NCBI GenBank assembly: GCA_022562155.1
Contig: JADFPV010000014.1
Coordinates: forward strand, 1-45,930
Direction of reading: 5' to 3'
Source of the DNA: Chloroflexota bacterium
GTDB taxonomy: Bacteria > Chloroflexota > Dehalococcoidia > DSTF01 > RBG-16-68-14
DNA: 45,930 nt
Shown: positions 1 to 9,420 of the stretch, piece after piece
How positions within the stretch are numbered: the stretch's first letter is position 1
How the letters are laid out: the number at the start of each line of letters is the position of its first letter
The notes under the pieces: model-generated
What the model saw: only the letters and a program-made list of their open reading frames with translations
The model's database searches: none
Told to the model about the DNA's origin: nothing
Position numbers and translations under genes: made by a program

Positions 1-732
1 GAGCACGCCATGGGCGCCGTGCTCAACGGCATCGCGCTCCACGGTGGGTTCCGCGTGTTCGGCGGCACCTTCCTGGTGTTCTCCGACTACATGCGGCCGG
101 CGATCCGGATGGCGGCGCTGATGAAGCTGCCCGTAGTCTTCGTCTACACGCACGACTCCATTGGCATGGGAGAGGACGGCCCCACCCACCAGCCGGTGGA
201 GCACCTGGCAGGCCTGAGGGCGATACCGAACCTCGTGGTTCTGCGCCCGGCCGACGCCAACGAGACGGCCGCCGCCTGGCGCGTGGCGCTGCAGCGCACG
301 GATGGCCCCACCGTGCTCGTCCTCTCCAGGCAGAAGCTGTCCGTGCTCTCGCCCGGAGGTGCGGTCGAGCGGGGCGCCTATGTGGTGGAGGACGGGGCGG
401 ACATCGTCCTCATCGGGACGGGTTCCGAAGTCGCTCTCTGCCTGACGGCCCGCGAACGCCTCTCGAAAGAAGGGGTGTCGGCCCGAGTGGTCTCCATGCC
501 CTCCTGGGAGCTCTTCCGTGGGCAACCTCCGGCGTACCGCGACGACGTCCTGCCGCCGGGCATCCCTCGGCTTGCCGTCGAGGCGGCCTCGCCCCTAGGC
601 TGGCGCGAGTGGGTGGACGCCACGGTCACGGTCGACCGTTTCGGCGCTTCCGCTCCGGGGGAGGTTGTGTTCGAGAAGTTTGGGTTTACGGCCGAGAACA
701 TCGCCGCGAATGCGCAGGAGCTGCTGCGATGA
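1..732 (+). CDS. tkt: Transketolase, C-terminal part (cut by window start)
   Basis: Transketolase moves two-carbon ketol units between sugar phosphates using thiamine diphosphate, in the cytoplasmic non-oxidative pentose phosphate pathway. The frame is open from base 1 ([10 protein letters not shown]), so the first ATG at 10 is internal and roughly the N-terminal 400 residues lie outside the window. The visible part covers the pyrimidine-binding domain ([17 protein letters not shown], then [20 protein letters not shown], whose histidines contact the substrate phosphate in the family) and the C-terminal domain ([27 protein letters not shown]). The stop overlaps the start of rpiB in an ATGA, which indicates translational coupling. 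It is the first visible gene of a seven-gene sugar operon. The identification is secure; the start is not visible. Confidence 0.94.
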   Translation, partial: EHAMGAVLNGIALHGGFRVFGGTFLVFSDYMRPAIRMAALMKLPVVFVYTHDSIGMGEDGPTHQPVEHLAGLRAIPNLVVLRPADANETAAAWRVALQRTDGPTVLVLSRQKLSVLSPGGAVERGAYVVEDGADIVLIGTGSEVALCLTARERLSKEGVSARVVSMPSWELFRGQPPAYRDDVLPPGIPRLAVEAASPLGWREWVDATVTVDRFGASAPGEVVFEKFGFTAENIAANAQELLR

Positions 733-1175
733 AGGTTGCCATCGCGGCGGACCACGGCGGCGTCGCGTTGAAAGGCCGCTTGATGCGCGTGCTGGACGCG
801 GGCCACGAGATGCTCGACTTGGGAACGAACTCGGAGGAACCGGTGGACTACCCCGACTATGCCCGCGCGCTGGGGCGGGCCGTGCTAGACGGCCAGGCCG
901 AGCGCGGCGTCCTGATCTGCGGGTCCGGCGCCGGCGCCGCCATCGCCGCCAACAAGATGCGGGGTATTCGGGCTGCGCTGGCCCACGACACTTACACGGC
1001 CCATCAGATGGTGGAGCACGACGACGTCAACGTCTGTTGCCTGGGGGCTCGCGTCGTCGGCGCAGAGCTAGCGGCGGAGATCGCAACCGTCTTTCTCGCC
1101 GCCCGCTTCACCGGCGAGGAGCGACATGTGCGCCGCCTCAATAAGGTCGCGCAGATCGAGAGGGAGGGGATATGA
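729..1175 (+). CDS. rpiB: Ribose-5-phosphate isomerase B
   Basis: RpiB interconverts ribulose 5-phosphate and ribose 5-phosphate. The 148-residue length is typical of the RpiB/LacAB family. It opens with [15 protein letters not shown], then shows the phosphate-binding stretch [19 protein letters not shown] and the conserved [22 protein letters not shown] region ending in CLGARVVG. The start at 729 is chosen because it begins exactly at the family N-terminus and overlaps the transketolase stop (ATGA). The stop again overlaps the next start. A longer in-frame extension to 609 is rejected because it runs into transketolase and has no family match. It links gnd, downstream in the same operon, to transketolase and transaldolase. 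Confidence 0.95.
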   Translation: MKVAIAADHGGVALKGRLMRVLDAGHEMLDLGTNSEEPVDYPDYARALGRAVLDGQAERGVLICGSGAGAAIAANKMRGIRAALAHDTYTAHQMVEHDDVNVCCLGARVVGAELAAEIATVFLAARFTGEERHVRRLNKVAQIEREGI

Positions 1176-3763
1176 ACCCACTATTTCGCCTCCGAGACTT
1201 CGGGCAGAGCCCCTGGCTCGATTACATTCGAAGAGGCCTCATCACCTCCGGCGGCCTGAAGCGGCTCGTCGACGACTACGCTATCGCCGGTGTGACCTCA
1301 AATCCCACCATCTTCAACAAGGCCATTTCTGGCTCCACCGACTACGATGACGCTCTCCGTTCGCTCGTCGAAGGTGGCGAGCGAGACCCGAAGGCGATCT
1401 TCCTGCGCCTGGCCGTCGAGGACATCGGACTAACAGCCGATGTTCTGCGACCCTATCACGACGAGACTGGAGGCGCCGATGGCTTCGCCAGCCTCGAGGT
1501 GTCGCCGGACCTGGCCCGCGACACAGAGGCCACGATCGAAGAAGCAGTGAGCCTCTTCAGCGAGCTCGCGCGCCCCAATGCGATGATCAAGGTCCCCGGC
1601 ACGCCGGAAGGCCTGCCGGCAATCAAGGAACTCATTAGGCAGGGGATCAACGTCAACGTCACACTGCTGTTCGAGGTGAAGTCATACGAACAGGTCGCCC
1701 TCGCCTACATCGACGGCCTCGAGCGGCGTCTCGAGGCCGGGGATGCTATCGAACATGTTTCGAGCGTAGCGTCCTTCTTCGTGTCTAGAATAGACACAAT
1801 GGTGGACGCGCTCCTGCCAGCCGACTCGCCGCTGCGGGGCAAGGTAGCGATCGCCAACGCGAAGCTGGCGTACCGGCTGTTTCTTAAGGTCTTCTCGGGG
1901 CCACGCTGGGAGCGCCTGGCCGCGGCGGGCGGGCGCATGCAGCGTCTGCTCTGGGCCTCCACCGGAACGAAGAACCCGAGCTATTCGGACATCCTGTACG
2001 TGGAGGAGTTGATCGGGTCGACCACCGTGAACACGATGCCTGAGAGCACGCTCCGAGCGTTCGCGGACCACGGTCGCGTGCGGCCGACGCTGGAGGCCGA
2101 TCTGGAAGAGGCCGAGATGACCATCGAGATGCTACCAGAGTTGGGTGTGGATCTGGATGGGGTGATGGCCAAGCTGTTGGAGAACGGACTGGCGGCGTTT
2201 CAGAAGGACTTCGACAAGCTGTTGGCCGGGATTGAGGCAAAGTGCGAAACGATCATCTCGGGCGTGGCACCGGCGCGGGTAAATCTTGGCTCGCTGGCGG
2301 AGTCAGTACAGAAGCGACTGTCGGACATGGAAGAAGCCGACGTGCCACGGCGCATCTGGGCCCTGGACCACACCGTCTGGAAGCCAGACCCGACCGAGAT
2401 AGCCGACCGCCTGGGCTGGCTAAGCCTCCCCGAGAAGATGCACGAGCACCTGGATCAGTTGCAGGACTTCGCTGAGAGCTGCGCCTCATTCGACCGGATT
2501 GTGCTTCTGGGGATGGGCGGCTCCAGCCTGGCACCGGAAGTGCTTTCGACCACGTACGGGGGCAGGGCCCTGACTGCGCTGGACACGACGCACCCGGAGG
2601 CAGTGCTGGCCGTTGAGAAGAGCGGTGACCTCGGAAGCACACTCTTCATCGTCGCCAGCAAATCGGGCGGAACCGTTGAGACCCTTTCCCACTTTGCCTA
2701 TTTCTTCGACAAGGTTCGGGATGCGAGCCAATTTGTCGCCATCACGGACCCGGGCACGCCGCTAGAGGCGCTCGCCCGTCAGAGAGATTTCCGGCGCGTG
2801 TTCCTTAACCCAGCCGATATTGGCGGGCGCTACTCCGCCCTCTCCTACTTCGGCCTGGTGCCGGCAGCCCTCATCGGAATGGACCTGGATGCCCTGCTGG
2901 ACTCGGCGGAGGAGATGGCCTCCGCCTGCGCGGACTGCGTACCCGTCGCGGAAAACCCAGGGCTCTGGTTGGGCGCTCTCATCGGCGAGGCGGCCAGCGC
3001 GGGCCGGGACAAGCTCACCCTCCTGTTTCCGGACGAGGTGAGCGCATTCGGCGGTTGGCTCGAACAACTCATCGCAGAATCGACGGGCAAGGAAGGCAAG
3101 GGAATCGTGCCCGTGGACGGCGAGCCGCCCGGCTCTCCTGACGTCTACGGCGACGACCGCTTGTTCGTCTCTCTCGGCGTGGAGACGGCTCTCGAACCGT
3201 CCGTGGTCATCCCCTTCGATGGCGCGGAGAAGCTGGGCGCCGAGTTCTTCCGCTGGGAGTTCGCGACGGCGGTGGCCGGCCACGTCTTGGGCATTCATCC
3301 CTTCGATCAGCCCAACGTGCAAGAGGCGAAGGAGGCCACGCGGCGTTTGCTTGACGAGGAAGCGCTCCCGGCGTTGCGGTACGATGATCTCAGTGCGCTT
3401 CTGCAGGAAGTACGGCCCGGCGACTATTTGGCGATCCAGGCCTATCTGCCACGTACTGACGAGAACGTTTCGCGGCTGCAGGCGGCCAGGGTGAAGTTGC
3501 GGGATCGCCTTCGCGTGGCGACCACCCTTGGTTTCGGGCCACGCTTCCTCCATTCGACGGGACAGCTCCACAAGGGAGGACCTTCCAGCGGCGTGTTCAT
3601 CCAAGTCGTCGACGAGCCAGCGGTGGACCTGCCCATCCCAGGGAAGCCCTATACATTTCGAAGGCTATTGGACGCCCAGTCGGCGGGAGACCTGCAAGCG
3701 CTGCGGAGCCGCGGCCGCCGGGTCGCCAGGGTCCGCCTATCAGACCTAGAGGAGGTGCAGTAG
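1172..3763 (+). CDS. tal-pgi: Bifunctional transaldolase / glucose-6-phosphate isomerase fusion
   Basis: This is an 863-residue fusion. Residues 1 to about 365 are transaldolase: GVTSNPTIFNKAISG near 40-54, SLEVSPDLARDT near 107-118, and the Schiff-base lysine K140 in NAMIKVPGTPEG. From about residue 390 it is phosphoglucose isomerase: LLGMGGSSLAPEVL near 444, ASKSGGTVET near 495, STGKEGKG near 640, HPFDQPNVQEAK near 708 and HSTGQLHKGG near 793. It therefore joins the three-carbon transfer step to glucose-6-phosphate/fructose-6-phosphate isomerisation, allowing pentose-derived fructose 6-phosphate to be recycled to Zwf. Such tal-pgi fusions are known in some bacteria. It overlaps rpiB by 4 bases and is followed by gnd after 2 bases. 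All key motifs are intact. Confidence 0.95.
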   Translation: MNPLFRLRDFGQSPWLDYIRRGLITSGGLKRLVDDYAIAGVTSNPTIFNKAISGSTDYDDALRSLVEGGERDPKAIFLRLAVEDIGLTADVLRPYHDETGGADGFASLEVSPDLARDTEATIEEAVSLFSELARPNAMIKVPGTPEGLPAIKELIRQGINVNVTLLFEVKSYEQVALAYIDGLERRLEAGDAIEHVSSVASFFVSRIDTMVDALLPADSPLRGKVAIANAKLAYRLFLKVFSGPRWERLAAAGGRMQRLLWASTGTKNPSYSDILYVEELIGSTTVNTMPESTLRAFADHGRVRPTLEADLEEAEMTIEMLPELGVDLDGVMAKLLENGLAAFQKDFDKLLAGIEAKCETIISGVAPARVNLGSLAESVQKRLSDMEEADVPRRIWALDHTVWKPDPTEIADRLGWLSLPEKMHEHLDQLQDFAESCASFDRIVLLGMGGSSLAPEVLSTTYGGRALTALDTTHPEAVLAVEKSGDLGSTLFIVASKSGGTVETLSHFAYFFDKVRDASQFVAITDPGTPLEALARQRDFRRVFLNPADIGGRYSALSYFGLVPAALIGMDLDALLDSAEEMASACADCVPVAENPGLWLGALIGEAASAGRDKLTLLFPDEVSAFGGWLEQLIAESTGKEGKGIVPVDGEPPGSPDVYGDDRLFVSLGVETALEPSVVIPFDGAEKLGAEFFRWEFATAVAGHVLGIHPFDQPNVQEAKEATRRLLDEEALPALRYDDLSALLQEVRPGDYLAIQAYLPRTDENVSRLQAARVKLRDRLRVATTLGFGPRFLHSTGQLHKGGPSSGVFIQVVDEPAVDLPIPGKPYTFRRLLDAQSAGDLQALRSRGRRVARVRLSDLEEVQ

Positions 3764-3765
3764 CG

Positions 3766-4635
3766 ATGCAAGTAGGTATGGTCGGCCTCGGTCGCATGGG
3801 GGCCAACATGGCCGAGCGGCTCCGCCGCGGCGACCACGAGGTCATCGGCTACGACCGCAATGCCGAGATTTCGGAGGTCGGTTCGCTCTCTGAACTAGTG
3901 GACAGGCTCACGGCCCCCCGCGTGGCGTGGGTGATGGTGCCCGCCGGCGACCCCACCGAGCAGACGATCCAGGAGCTGGCTGGTCTGCTCCGAAAGGGCG
4001 ACCTCATCGTGGACGGCGGGAACTCCAACTTCCGCGACAGCATGAGGCGCAGCACCGAGCTGGAGGAGCGTGGGCTGCTCTACATGGATGCCGGTACGTC
4101 CGGCGGTGTCTGGGGGCTGGAAGTGGGCTACTGTCTCATGGTCGGCGGTAGCGACGAGGCGTTCCGTCTGGTCGAGCCGGCGCTCAAGACGTTGGCCCCA
4201 GAGGACGGCTACGCGCACGTTGGCCCCGCAGGCGCCGGACACTTCACCAAGATGGTCCACAACGGCATCGAGTATGCCATGCTTCAGTCATACGCGGAGG
4301 GGTTTGAAATCCTGGAAGCCTCCCAGTTCAACTTGGACCTGCACCAGCTCGCGGCTCTCTGGAACCACGGCAGCGTCGTGCGTTCTTGGCTGCTTGAGCT
4401 GGCGGAGCGGGCCTTCGACAAGGATCCCCACCTCTCGGAGATCCGCGGCTACGTGGAGGACTCCGGCGAAGGCCGCTGGACGGTGTTCGAGGCGATTAAC
4501 GAGAACGTCCCCGCGCCGACCATCGCGGCGAGCCTGTTCGCACGCTTCGCCTCACGTCAGGAGGATGCCTTCGCCATGAAGGTCATCGCCGCCCTGCGGA
4601 ACGAATTCGGCGGGCACGCGGTAAAGAAGCAATGA
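3766..4635 (+). CDS. gnd: 6-phosphogluconate dehydrogenase, decarboxylating (short form)
   Basis: It oxidatively decarboxylates 6-phosphogluconate to ribulose 5-phosphate. The protein has 289 residues, matching the short GntZ-like class rather than the 470-residue E. coli form. The N-terminus carries the dinucleotide-binding GLGRMG (residues 7-12). The substrate region follows (IVDGGNSNFRDSMRR, then DAGTSGGVWGLEVGYCLMVGG) and the catalytic helix GAGHFTKMVHNGIEYAMLQ near 158-176 with the conserved lysine and asparagine. Cofactor preference (NAD or NADP) cannot be settled by eye. It sits between tal-pgi and zwf, and its stop overlaps the zwf start (ATGA). Confidence 0.94.
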   Translation: MQVGMVGLGRMGANMAERLRRGDHEVIGYDRNAEISEVGSLSELVDRLTAPRVAWVMVPAGDPTEQTIQELAGLLRKGDLIVDGGNSNFRDSMRRSTELEERGLLYMDAGTSGGVWGLEVGYCLMVGGSDEAFRLVEPALKTLAPEDGYAHVGPAGAGHFTKMVHNGIEYAMLQSYAEGFEILEASQFNLDLHQLAALWNHGSVVRSWLLELAERAFDKDPHLSEIRGYVEDSGEGRWTVFEAINENVPAPTIAASLFARFASRQEDAFAMKVIAALRNEFGGHAVKKQ

Positions 4636-6047
4636 GCCTGCGGGCGCCGGAAGACCAGGACATCGTCATCATCGGCGGCACGGGAGATCTGGCGCGTCGC
4701 AAACTGCTGCCGGCCCTGTACAACCTGCATCTGGAAGGTCTGCTGCCTGCGCAAGGCAAGATCATCGGCTACGCGCGGACGGGACGCTCTGACGACGAAT
4801 TCCGAGCCGACGCTGCCGACGCAGTGAACGAGTTCTCGCGCACCGGTCTCGACGAGAAGGCCTGGGCGAACTTCGCCGAAAGGCTCACCTTCATCTCGGC
4901 GGAGCAAGATGGTTTCGGCGGCGTCCGGCGCAGCTGCGAGCAGTCGGCGAGGCTCGTCTACCTGGCCACGCCGCCGTCGTCGTTCCCGGCCACCGTGCGA
5001 GCCCTGGCCGAACAGGATTTGGTGGAGGGCACGCGGCTCGTTGTCGAGAAACCGTTCGGCGAGGACCTGGCATCTGCCAAGGCGCTTGACACCGCGCTGC
5101 ATGAGGTCTTCGAGGAGTCGCAGATCTTTCGTATCGACCACTACCTGGGTAAAGAGACCGTGCAGAACATTCTCGTGTTCCGGTTCGGCAACTCGATCTT
5201 TGAACGCGTCTGGAACCGCGACGCGATCGACCACGTCCAGATCACGGTCGCCGAGTCCATCGGCATCGAGGGACGGGGCGCCTTCTACGAAGAGGTGGGC
5301 GCCCTGCGCGACATCATCCAGAACCACGTCTTCCAGGTCCTGTCGCTCCTCACCATGGAGCCACCGAGTTCGTTCGATCCGGAGGCGATCCGAAACGATA
5401 AGGTCAAGCTCTTCCACGCTATCCAGCCGCTCGATCCATCCGGCGTCGTGCGGGGACAGTACACGAGCGGCCGGATTGGCGACGAGCACGTGCCGGGCTA
5501 TCTGGAGGAGACGGGCGTCAGCGCCGACTCTTCGACAGAGACGTTCGTGGCACTAAAACTCCACATCGATAACTGGCGTTGGGCGGGCGTACCGTTCTTC
5601 TTGCGCACGGGCAAGCACCTGCCACGGCGGGCCACCGAAGTGCTCATCTCCTTTCGAGACATTCCCGTCCGTTTCTTCGAAGGCACCGGCGTACAGCAGC
5701 TTCCAGCGAACCATCTCACCATCAGCATTCAGCCCGACGAAGAGATTACCTTTGCCTTCCTCGCCAAGGTGCCAGGGCCAGAAATTAAAGTGAAACCCGT
5801 TCGAATGAACTTCTCTTATGGCGATGCATTCATGGCCCAGCCAGCACCGGCGTACGAGCGCCTCCTCCACGAGGCGATGGACGGCGACCACACGCTCTTC
5901 GCACGGGGCGACGGCGTTGAGCGCGCATGGACGATCGTGCAGCCGGTGCTCGATGCGATGCCGCCAGTTCTCCCCTATCCCGCAGGCAGCTGGGGACCTC
6001 CAGAGGCGGACGAACTCATCGCCCCACGAACGTGGCACCTGCGATGA
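4632..6047 (+). CDS. zwf: Glucose-6-phosphate 1-dehydrogenase
   Basis: It catalyses the entry step of the oxidative pentose phosphate pathway, oxidising glucose 6-phosphate to 6-phosphogluconolactone. The 471-residue length is normal. The nucleotide-binding motif is IIGGTGDLARRKLLPAL near residues 10-26. VVEKPFGEDLASAK and the catalytic RIDHYLGKETVQN near 167 (His is the general base in the family) are intact, as is the C-terminal FLRTGKHLPRRATEV. It overlaps gnd by 4 bases and its stop overlaps the GH15 gene start. No separate 6-phosphogluconolactonase gene is visible, so that step is either spontaneous or encoded elsewhere. Confidence 0.96.
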   Translation: MSLRAPEDQDIVIIGGTGDLARRKLLPALYNLHLEGLLPAQGKIIGYARTGRSDDEFRADAADAVNEFSRTGLDEKAWANFAERLTFISAEQDGFGGVRRSCEQSARLVYLATPPSSFPATVRALAEQDLVEGTRLVVEKPFGEDLASAKALDTALHEVFEESQIFRIDHYLGKETVQNILVFRFGNSIFERVWNRDAIDHVQITVAESIGIEGRGAFYEEVGALRDIIQNHVFQVLSLLTMEPPSSFDPEAIRNDKVKLFHAIQPLDPSGVVRGQYTSGRIGDEHVPGYLEETGVSADSSTETFVALKLHIDNWRWAGVPFFLRTGKHLPRRATEVLISFRDIPVRFFEGTGVQQLPANHLTISIQPDEEITFAFLAKVPGPEIKVKPVRMNFSYGDAFMAQPAPAYERLLHEAMDGDHTLFARGDGVERAWTIVQPVLDAMPPVLPYPAGSWGPPEADELIAPRTWHLR

Positions 6048-7933
6048 CCCACCCCGAGACGTATCCGCCCATCGGCGATTACGGGCTGATCAGCGACATG
6101 CACTCCTGCGCCCTTGTCTCGAAGGCCGGCTCCATCGACTGGTGCTGTTTCCCGCGGTTCGATAGCCCCGCTATCTTTAGCCGCATCCTTGACTGGAAGA
6201 AAGGTGGCTATTTTCAGGTCGTGCCACAGGAATTCCGCTCAGTGAGCCGACGTTACCTGCCGGAGACGAATATCCTTGAAACCACCTTCACCACAGACAC
6301 TGGGGTGGCGAGATTGACGGACTTCATGCCCGTCCATCCGCACCCCGCTCCGGCTGACGCCACGGAGGAGAGCCGACGCCGTCAGCTGATCCGGATTCTG
6401 GAGTGCATGAGCGGCAACGTTCGCTTCATTGTCGAGTGCCGCCCGCGCTTCGATTACGGCACGATGGTCCCCCACGCCGTCCTCAAGGGCCCCCACTCAG
6501 GCTTCGCCCACGGTGGCATCGACGCGCTCTCGTTCTACTGTTCAGCGCCGCTGCAGCAGGTGGAGGATGGCTTTCACGCTGAAGGGCAGCTGCAGGCTGG
6601 CGAGAAGCTTTACGCGGTCCTTACGGGCCAGCCCCGCTTCTCCGTGGGACGCCGGCCATTCGCGTCTCACGATGTCGACGAGGTGAACGAGGACGAGGTC
6701 AGCCGCCGCCTCGATGACACCAGACGGTTCTGGGAGGAGTGGTCGTCGCTCTGCACCTACGACGGCGACGACCGCGACGAGGTCCTCCGCTCCGCTCTTA
6801 CCATTAAGGCGCTGACCTACGCGCCATCCGGCGCGCTTCTGGCAGCTGCGACAACCTCTCTGCCCGAGGAGATCGGCGGCTCCCGCAACTGGGACTACCG
6901 CTTCACGTGGATCCGAGACGCCTCGTTCGCACTCTATAGCTTGTTCATCCTCGGCTATACGGCAGAGGCCCGGGCGTTCAAGGACTGGCTCGAGTGGAGC
7001 ACGGCGGGGCGCGCCCGAGATCTCCAGATCATGTACGGCCTGGGTGGCGAGCGGCGGCTGACAGAGACGGAGCTGCCTGAGCTGGATGGCTACCGCGGAT
7101 CGCGTCCTGTCCGCACAGGGAACCGTGCATACTCGCAGTTCCAGCTCGATATCTATGGGGAGGTGCTGGACTCGGCGCACCTGTATCGCAAGTTCGGCGG
7201 CGAGATGGATCCTGAATATTGGGAGTACCTGCAGCGGGTCGTCGCCTTCGTGATCGACCACTGGCGGGAGCCGGACGAAGGGATCTGGGAGACCCGTGGT
7301 GGGCGGCAGCACTTCGTTTCCTCGAAGGTCTGGTGCTGGGTCGCCCTCGACCGGGCGATCAAGGCCGCTCGCGCTCTGCACCTCCCTGGAGATATTGAGC
7401 GCTGGCGCAAGGTGCGCAGGGAGATCAAGACCGATGTGTTGGCTAAGGGCTACGATGCCGAGCGCGGAGCTTTCGTGCAAGCGTACGGCAGCAAGCTCTT
7501 GGACGCGAGCAACCTGCTGCTACCTCTAGTCGGCTTCATCCGCGCCGATGACCCCCGCATGCGCTCAACTATCGAAGCGATCGAGCGTGAGCTGACGTCA
7601 CCTCAAGGCTTCGTATACCGCTACAAGGGGTTCAGCGACGGTCTCGAAGGTGGCGAGGGTGTGTTCCTGATGTGCACATTCTGGCTCGCCGACAATCTGA
7701 TTGCCCTCGGAGAGATTGATCGGGCGCGGGAGCTGTTCGAGAAGCTTCGGGGCTGCGCCAACGACCTCGGCCTGTTCAGTGAGGAGATCGATCCCGATAC
7801 CGGCGGAATGCTAGGGAACTTCCCCCAGGCGTTTAGCCATCTCGGCTTCATCAACACGGCGGTGCACCTTCGCCAGGCGGAAGCACAAGAGGCGGGTACC
7901 AAGCGGGGTGAGGCGAAGAAGAGCGGGTTATGA
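6044..7933 (+). CDS. Glycoside hydrolase family 15 protein (glucoamylase or trehalase type)
   Basis: A 629-residue GH15 protein that would release glucose from alpha-glucans or trehalose. The N-terminal beta-sandwich starts PPIGDYGLISDMHSCALVSKAGSIDW, the usual opening of bacterial GH15 proteins. The (alpha/alpha)6 domain shows GSRNWDYRFTWIRDASFALY near 283-302 and two acidic sites expected for catalysis, in EPDEGIWETRGG and in LFSEEIDPDTGGMLGNFPQAFSHLG. There is no signal peptide, so it acts in the cytoplasm, which favours trehalose or storage glucan as substrate. I chose the ATG at 6044, which overlaps the zwf stop, over an upstream in-frame ATG at 5927 that lies inside zwf. It is followed by glucose dehydrogenase, again with a 4-base overlap. 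Confidence 0.9.
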   Translation: MTHPETYPPIGDYGLISDMHSCALVSKAGSIDWCCFPRFDSPAIFSRILDWKKGGYFQVVPQEFRSVSRRYLPETNILETTFTTDTGVARLTDFMPVHPHPAPADATEESRRRQLIRILECMSGNVRFIVECRPRFDYGTMVPHAVLKGPHSGFAHGGIDALSFYCSAPLQQVEDGFHAEGQLQAGEKLYAVLTGQPRFSVGRRPFASHDVDEVNEDEVSRRLDDTRRFWEEWSSLCTYDGDDRDEVLRSALTIKALTYAPSGALLAAATTSLPEEIGGSRNWDYRFTWIRDASFALYSLFILGYTAEARAFKDWLEWSTAGRARDLQIMYGLGGERRLTETELPELDGYRGSRPVRTGNRAYSQFQLDIYGEVLDSAHLYRKFGGEMDPEYWEYLQRVVAFVIDHWREPDEGIWETRGGRQHFVSSKVWCWVALDRAIKAARALHLPGDIERWRKVRREIKTDVLAKGYDAERGAFVQAYGSKLLDASNLLLPLVGFIRADDPRMRSTIEAIERELTSPQGFVYRYKGFSDGLEGGEGVFLMCTFWLADNLIALGEIDRARELFEKLRGCANDLGLFSEEIDPDTGGMLGNFPQAFSHLGFINTAVHLRQAEAQEAGTKRGEAKKSGL

Positions 7934-9006
7934 AAGCAGTGGTCGTGACTCCTGGAAAGCCAGGCGGCGGACGGCTGGAAGAGGTCCCCGACCCTCAGCC
8001 CCGGGACGGTGAGGTGCTGGTCCAGGTCCATCAAGTGGGCCTGGACGGGACAGATGCCGAGATCATGCAAGGCCAGTATGGCGAGGCACCCCCCGGCGAC
8101 GACTATCTGATCATCGGCCACGAATCCTTGGGCCGCGTTGCGGAAGCGACGAGCGGGGCCGAAGGACTCTCAACGGGAGACTGGGTGGTAGCCATCGTGC
8201 GGCGCCCAGACCCGGTGCCCTGCAGGAATTGCGCTGCCGACGAGTGGGACATGTGCCTGAACGGCCGGTACACGGAGCGCGGCATCAAGGGCCGCCACGG
8301 CTTCCTCGCCGAATTCTATGCCGAGACGCCTAACTATCTGGTGAGTGTCCCGGAGGAGGTCTCCGACGTTGCGGTGTTGTTAGAGCCTCTGAGCATAGTC
8401 GAGAAGGCCGTCGAACAAATCAAGAGGATCCAGTCGCGCCTGGTCTGGCAGCCAGAGCGGGCGGTCGTGCTGGGTGCGGGACCAATAGGTCTTCTGGCGG
8501 GCATGCTGCTCCGGCTGGAAGGCCTCGAGGTGCACTTCTACGATGCCTCAGAGCCAGGGCTGAAGCGTGACCTCGCGGAGGCCGCAGGGGCGAATTACAT
8601 CTGGTCAGGCGAGCATAAGCTCGGCCATGAGCTGGCTGCCGAGATCGGACCGGTGGACATCGTGCTGGAGGCGACCGGGTTCAGCCCTCTGGCGTTCGAC
8701 GCGATGGACATGGTGGCTCCCAACGGGATCGTCTGTCTGACCGGCGTCAGCGGGGGCACGCGAAAGCTGGAAATCTCAGCGGACCACCTCAACCTGGAGA
8801 TGGTTCTATCGAACAAGGTCATCTTCGGTACCGTCAACGCCAACCGCAGGCACTTCGAGTCGGGCGTTCGCCACCTGCAGGAGATTGAGAGCCGCTGGCC
8901 TGGACTCCTTTCGCGCATGATCACGCGCCGACTCCCACTGGGAGACATCGCCGCCGCCTTTGAGCGGTCATCGGATCACGTCAAATCGATCGTGCAGGTT
9001 ACCTAG
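7930..9006 (+). CDS. Zinc-dependent glucose 1-dehydrogenase-like MDR protein
   Basis: A medium-chain dehydrogenase/reductase of 358 residues resembling glucose 1-dehydrogenases, which oxidise glucose to gluconolactone with NAD(P). It has the catalytic-zinc neighbourhood VGLDGTDAEIMQG, with Asp39 where most family members have Cys, then GHE (H64) and the acidic LLEPLS. The structural-zinc lobe is PCRNCAADEWDMCLNG, and the Rossmann motif is VVLGAGPIGLLAG near 179. The Asp in place of the first Cys ligand is known in halophilic archaeal glucose dehydrogenases. Its place directly behind a glucose-releasing GH15 gene supports glucose as substrate. It is the last gene of the operon. Another sugar or polyol cannot be excluded. 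Confidence 0.82.
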   Translation: MKAVVVTPGKPGGGRLEEVPDPQPRDGEVLVQVHQVGLDGTDAEIMQGQYGEAPPGDDYLIIGHESLGRVAEATSGAEGLSTGDWVVAIVRRPDPVPCRNCAADEWDMCLNGRYTERGIKGRHGFLAEFYAETPNYLVSVPEEVSDVAVLLEPLSIVEKAVEQIKRIQSRLVWQPERAVVLGAGPIGLLAGMLLRLEGLEVHFYDASEPGLKRDLAEAAGANYIWSGEHKLGHELAAEIGPVDIVLEATGFSPLAFDAMDMVAPNGIVCLTGVSGGTRKLEISADHLNLEMVLSNKVIFGTVNANRRHFESGVRHLQEIESRWPGLLSRMITRRLPLGDIAAAFERSSDHVKSIVQVT

Positions 9007-9420
9007 CCCGATCATGCCCATTTTGCGGTGGCCACCTCCTCCGGCACATGCGCCAGGCGGAGCAAGTCCAATGACAACAAGCGTCTGCGTAACCGGCGGT
9101 AGCGCCACTCGAAGCCATGGGGAAATGGGTCCTAGTTGCGGTGCTCCTCTCCCGAACGGGGCACGATTCGCCGTTTGCCGCACGAGGTGGCCCAGCAGTT
9201 TCTGGAACATGCTGAGGAGTTCCTCACCTCCGGGCCGCTTAGACAGGCGGGTCCGGCATCGGCTGGGGCGAGACGATGTGGTGGACCGTCGCTCCGGCCA
9301 GCCTAGGCAACGTGAGCGGGAGCGCCATTCGCAAGGCACTCCTCTTCTGGAACACGCGCGGTCACAGCGCCGAGAAGCGGCAGGCCCCGATCCGCGCAGG
9401 TGGGCTGGCGCGCCAGCAAC
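9007..9420. other. Intergenic stretch, no gene recognised
   Basis: About 410 bases between the sugar operon and the broken hydrate epimerase. Open frames exist on both strands but none gives a recognisable motif, and frames are interrupted. Given that the next gene is a multiply frameshifted pseudogene, this may be decayed coding sequence. No clear hairpin terminator after the operon was seen. Confidence 0.5.

Noticed and set aside
6542-7480. Long minus-strand open frame (312 codons) inside the GH15 gene
   Set aside because: It is a mirror of a strongly conserved + strand gene in GC-rich DNA. No motif or ribosome-binding site is seen.
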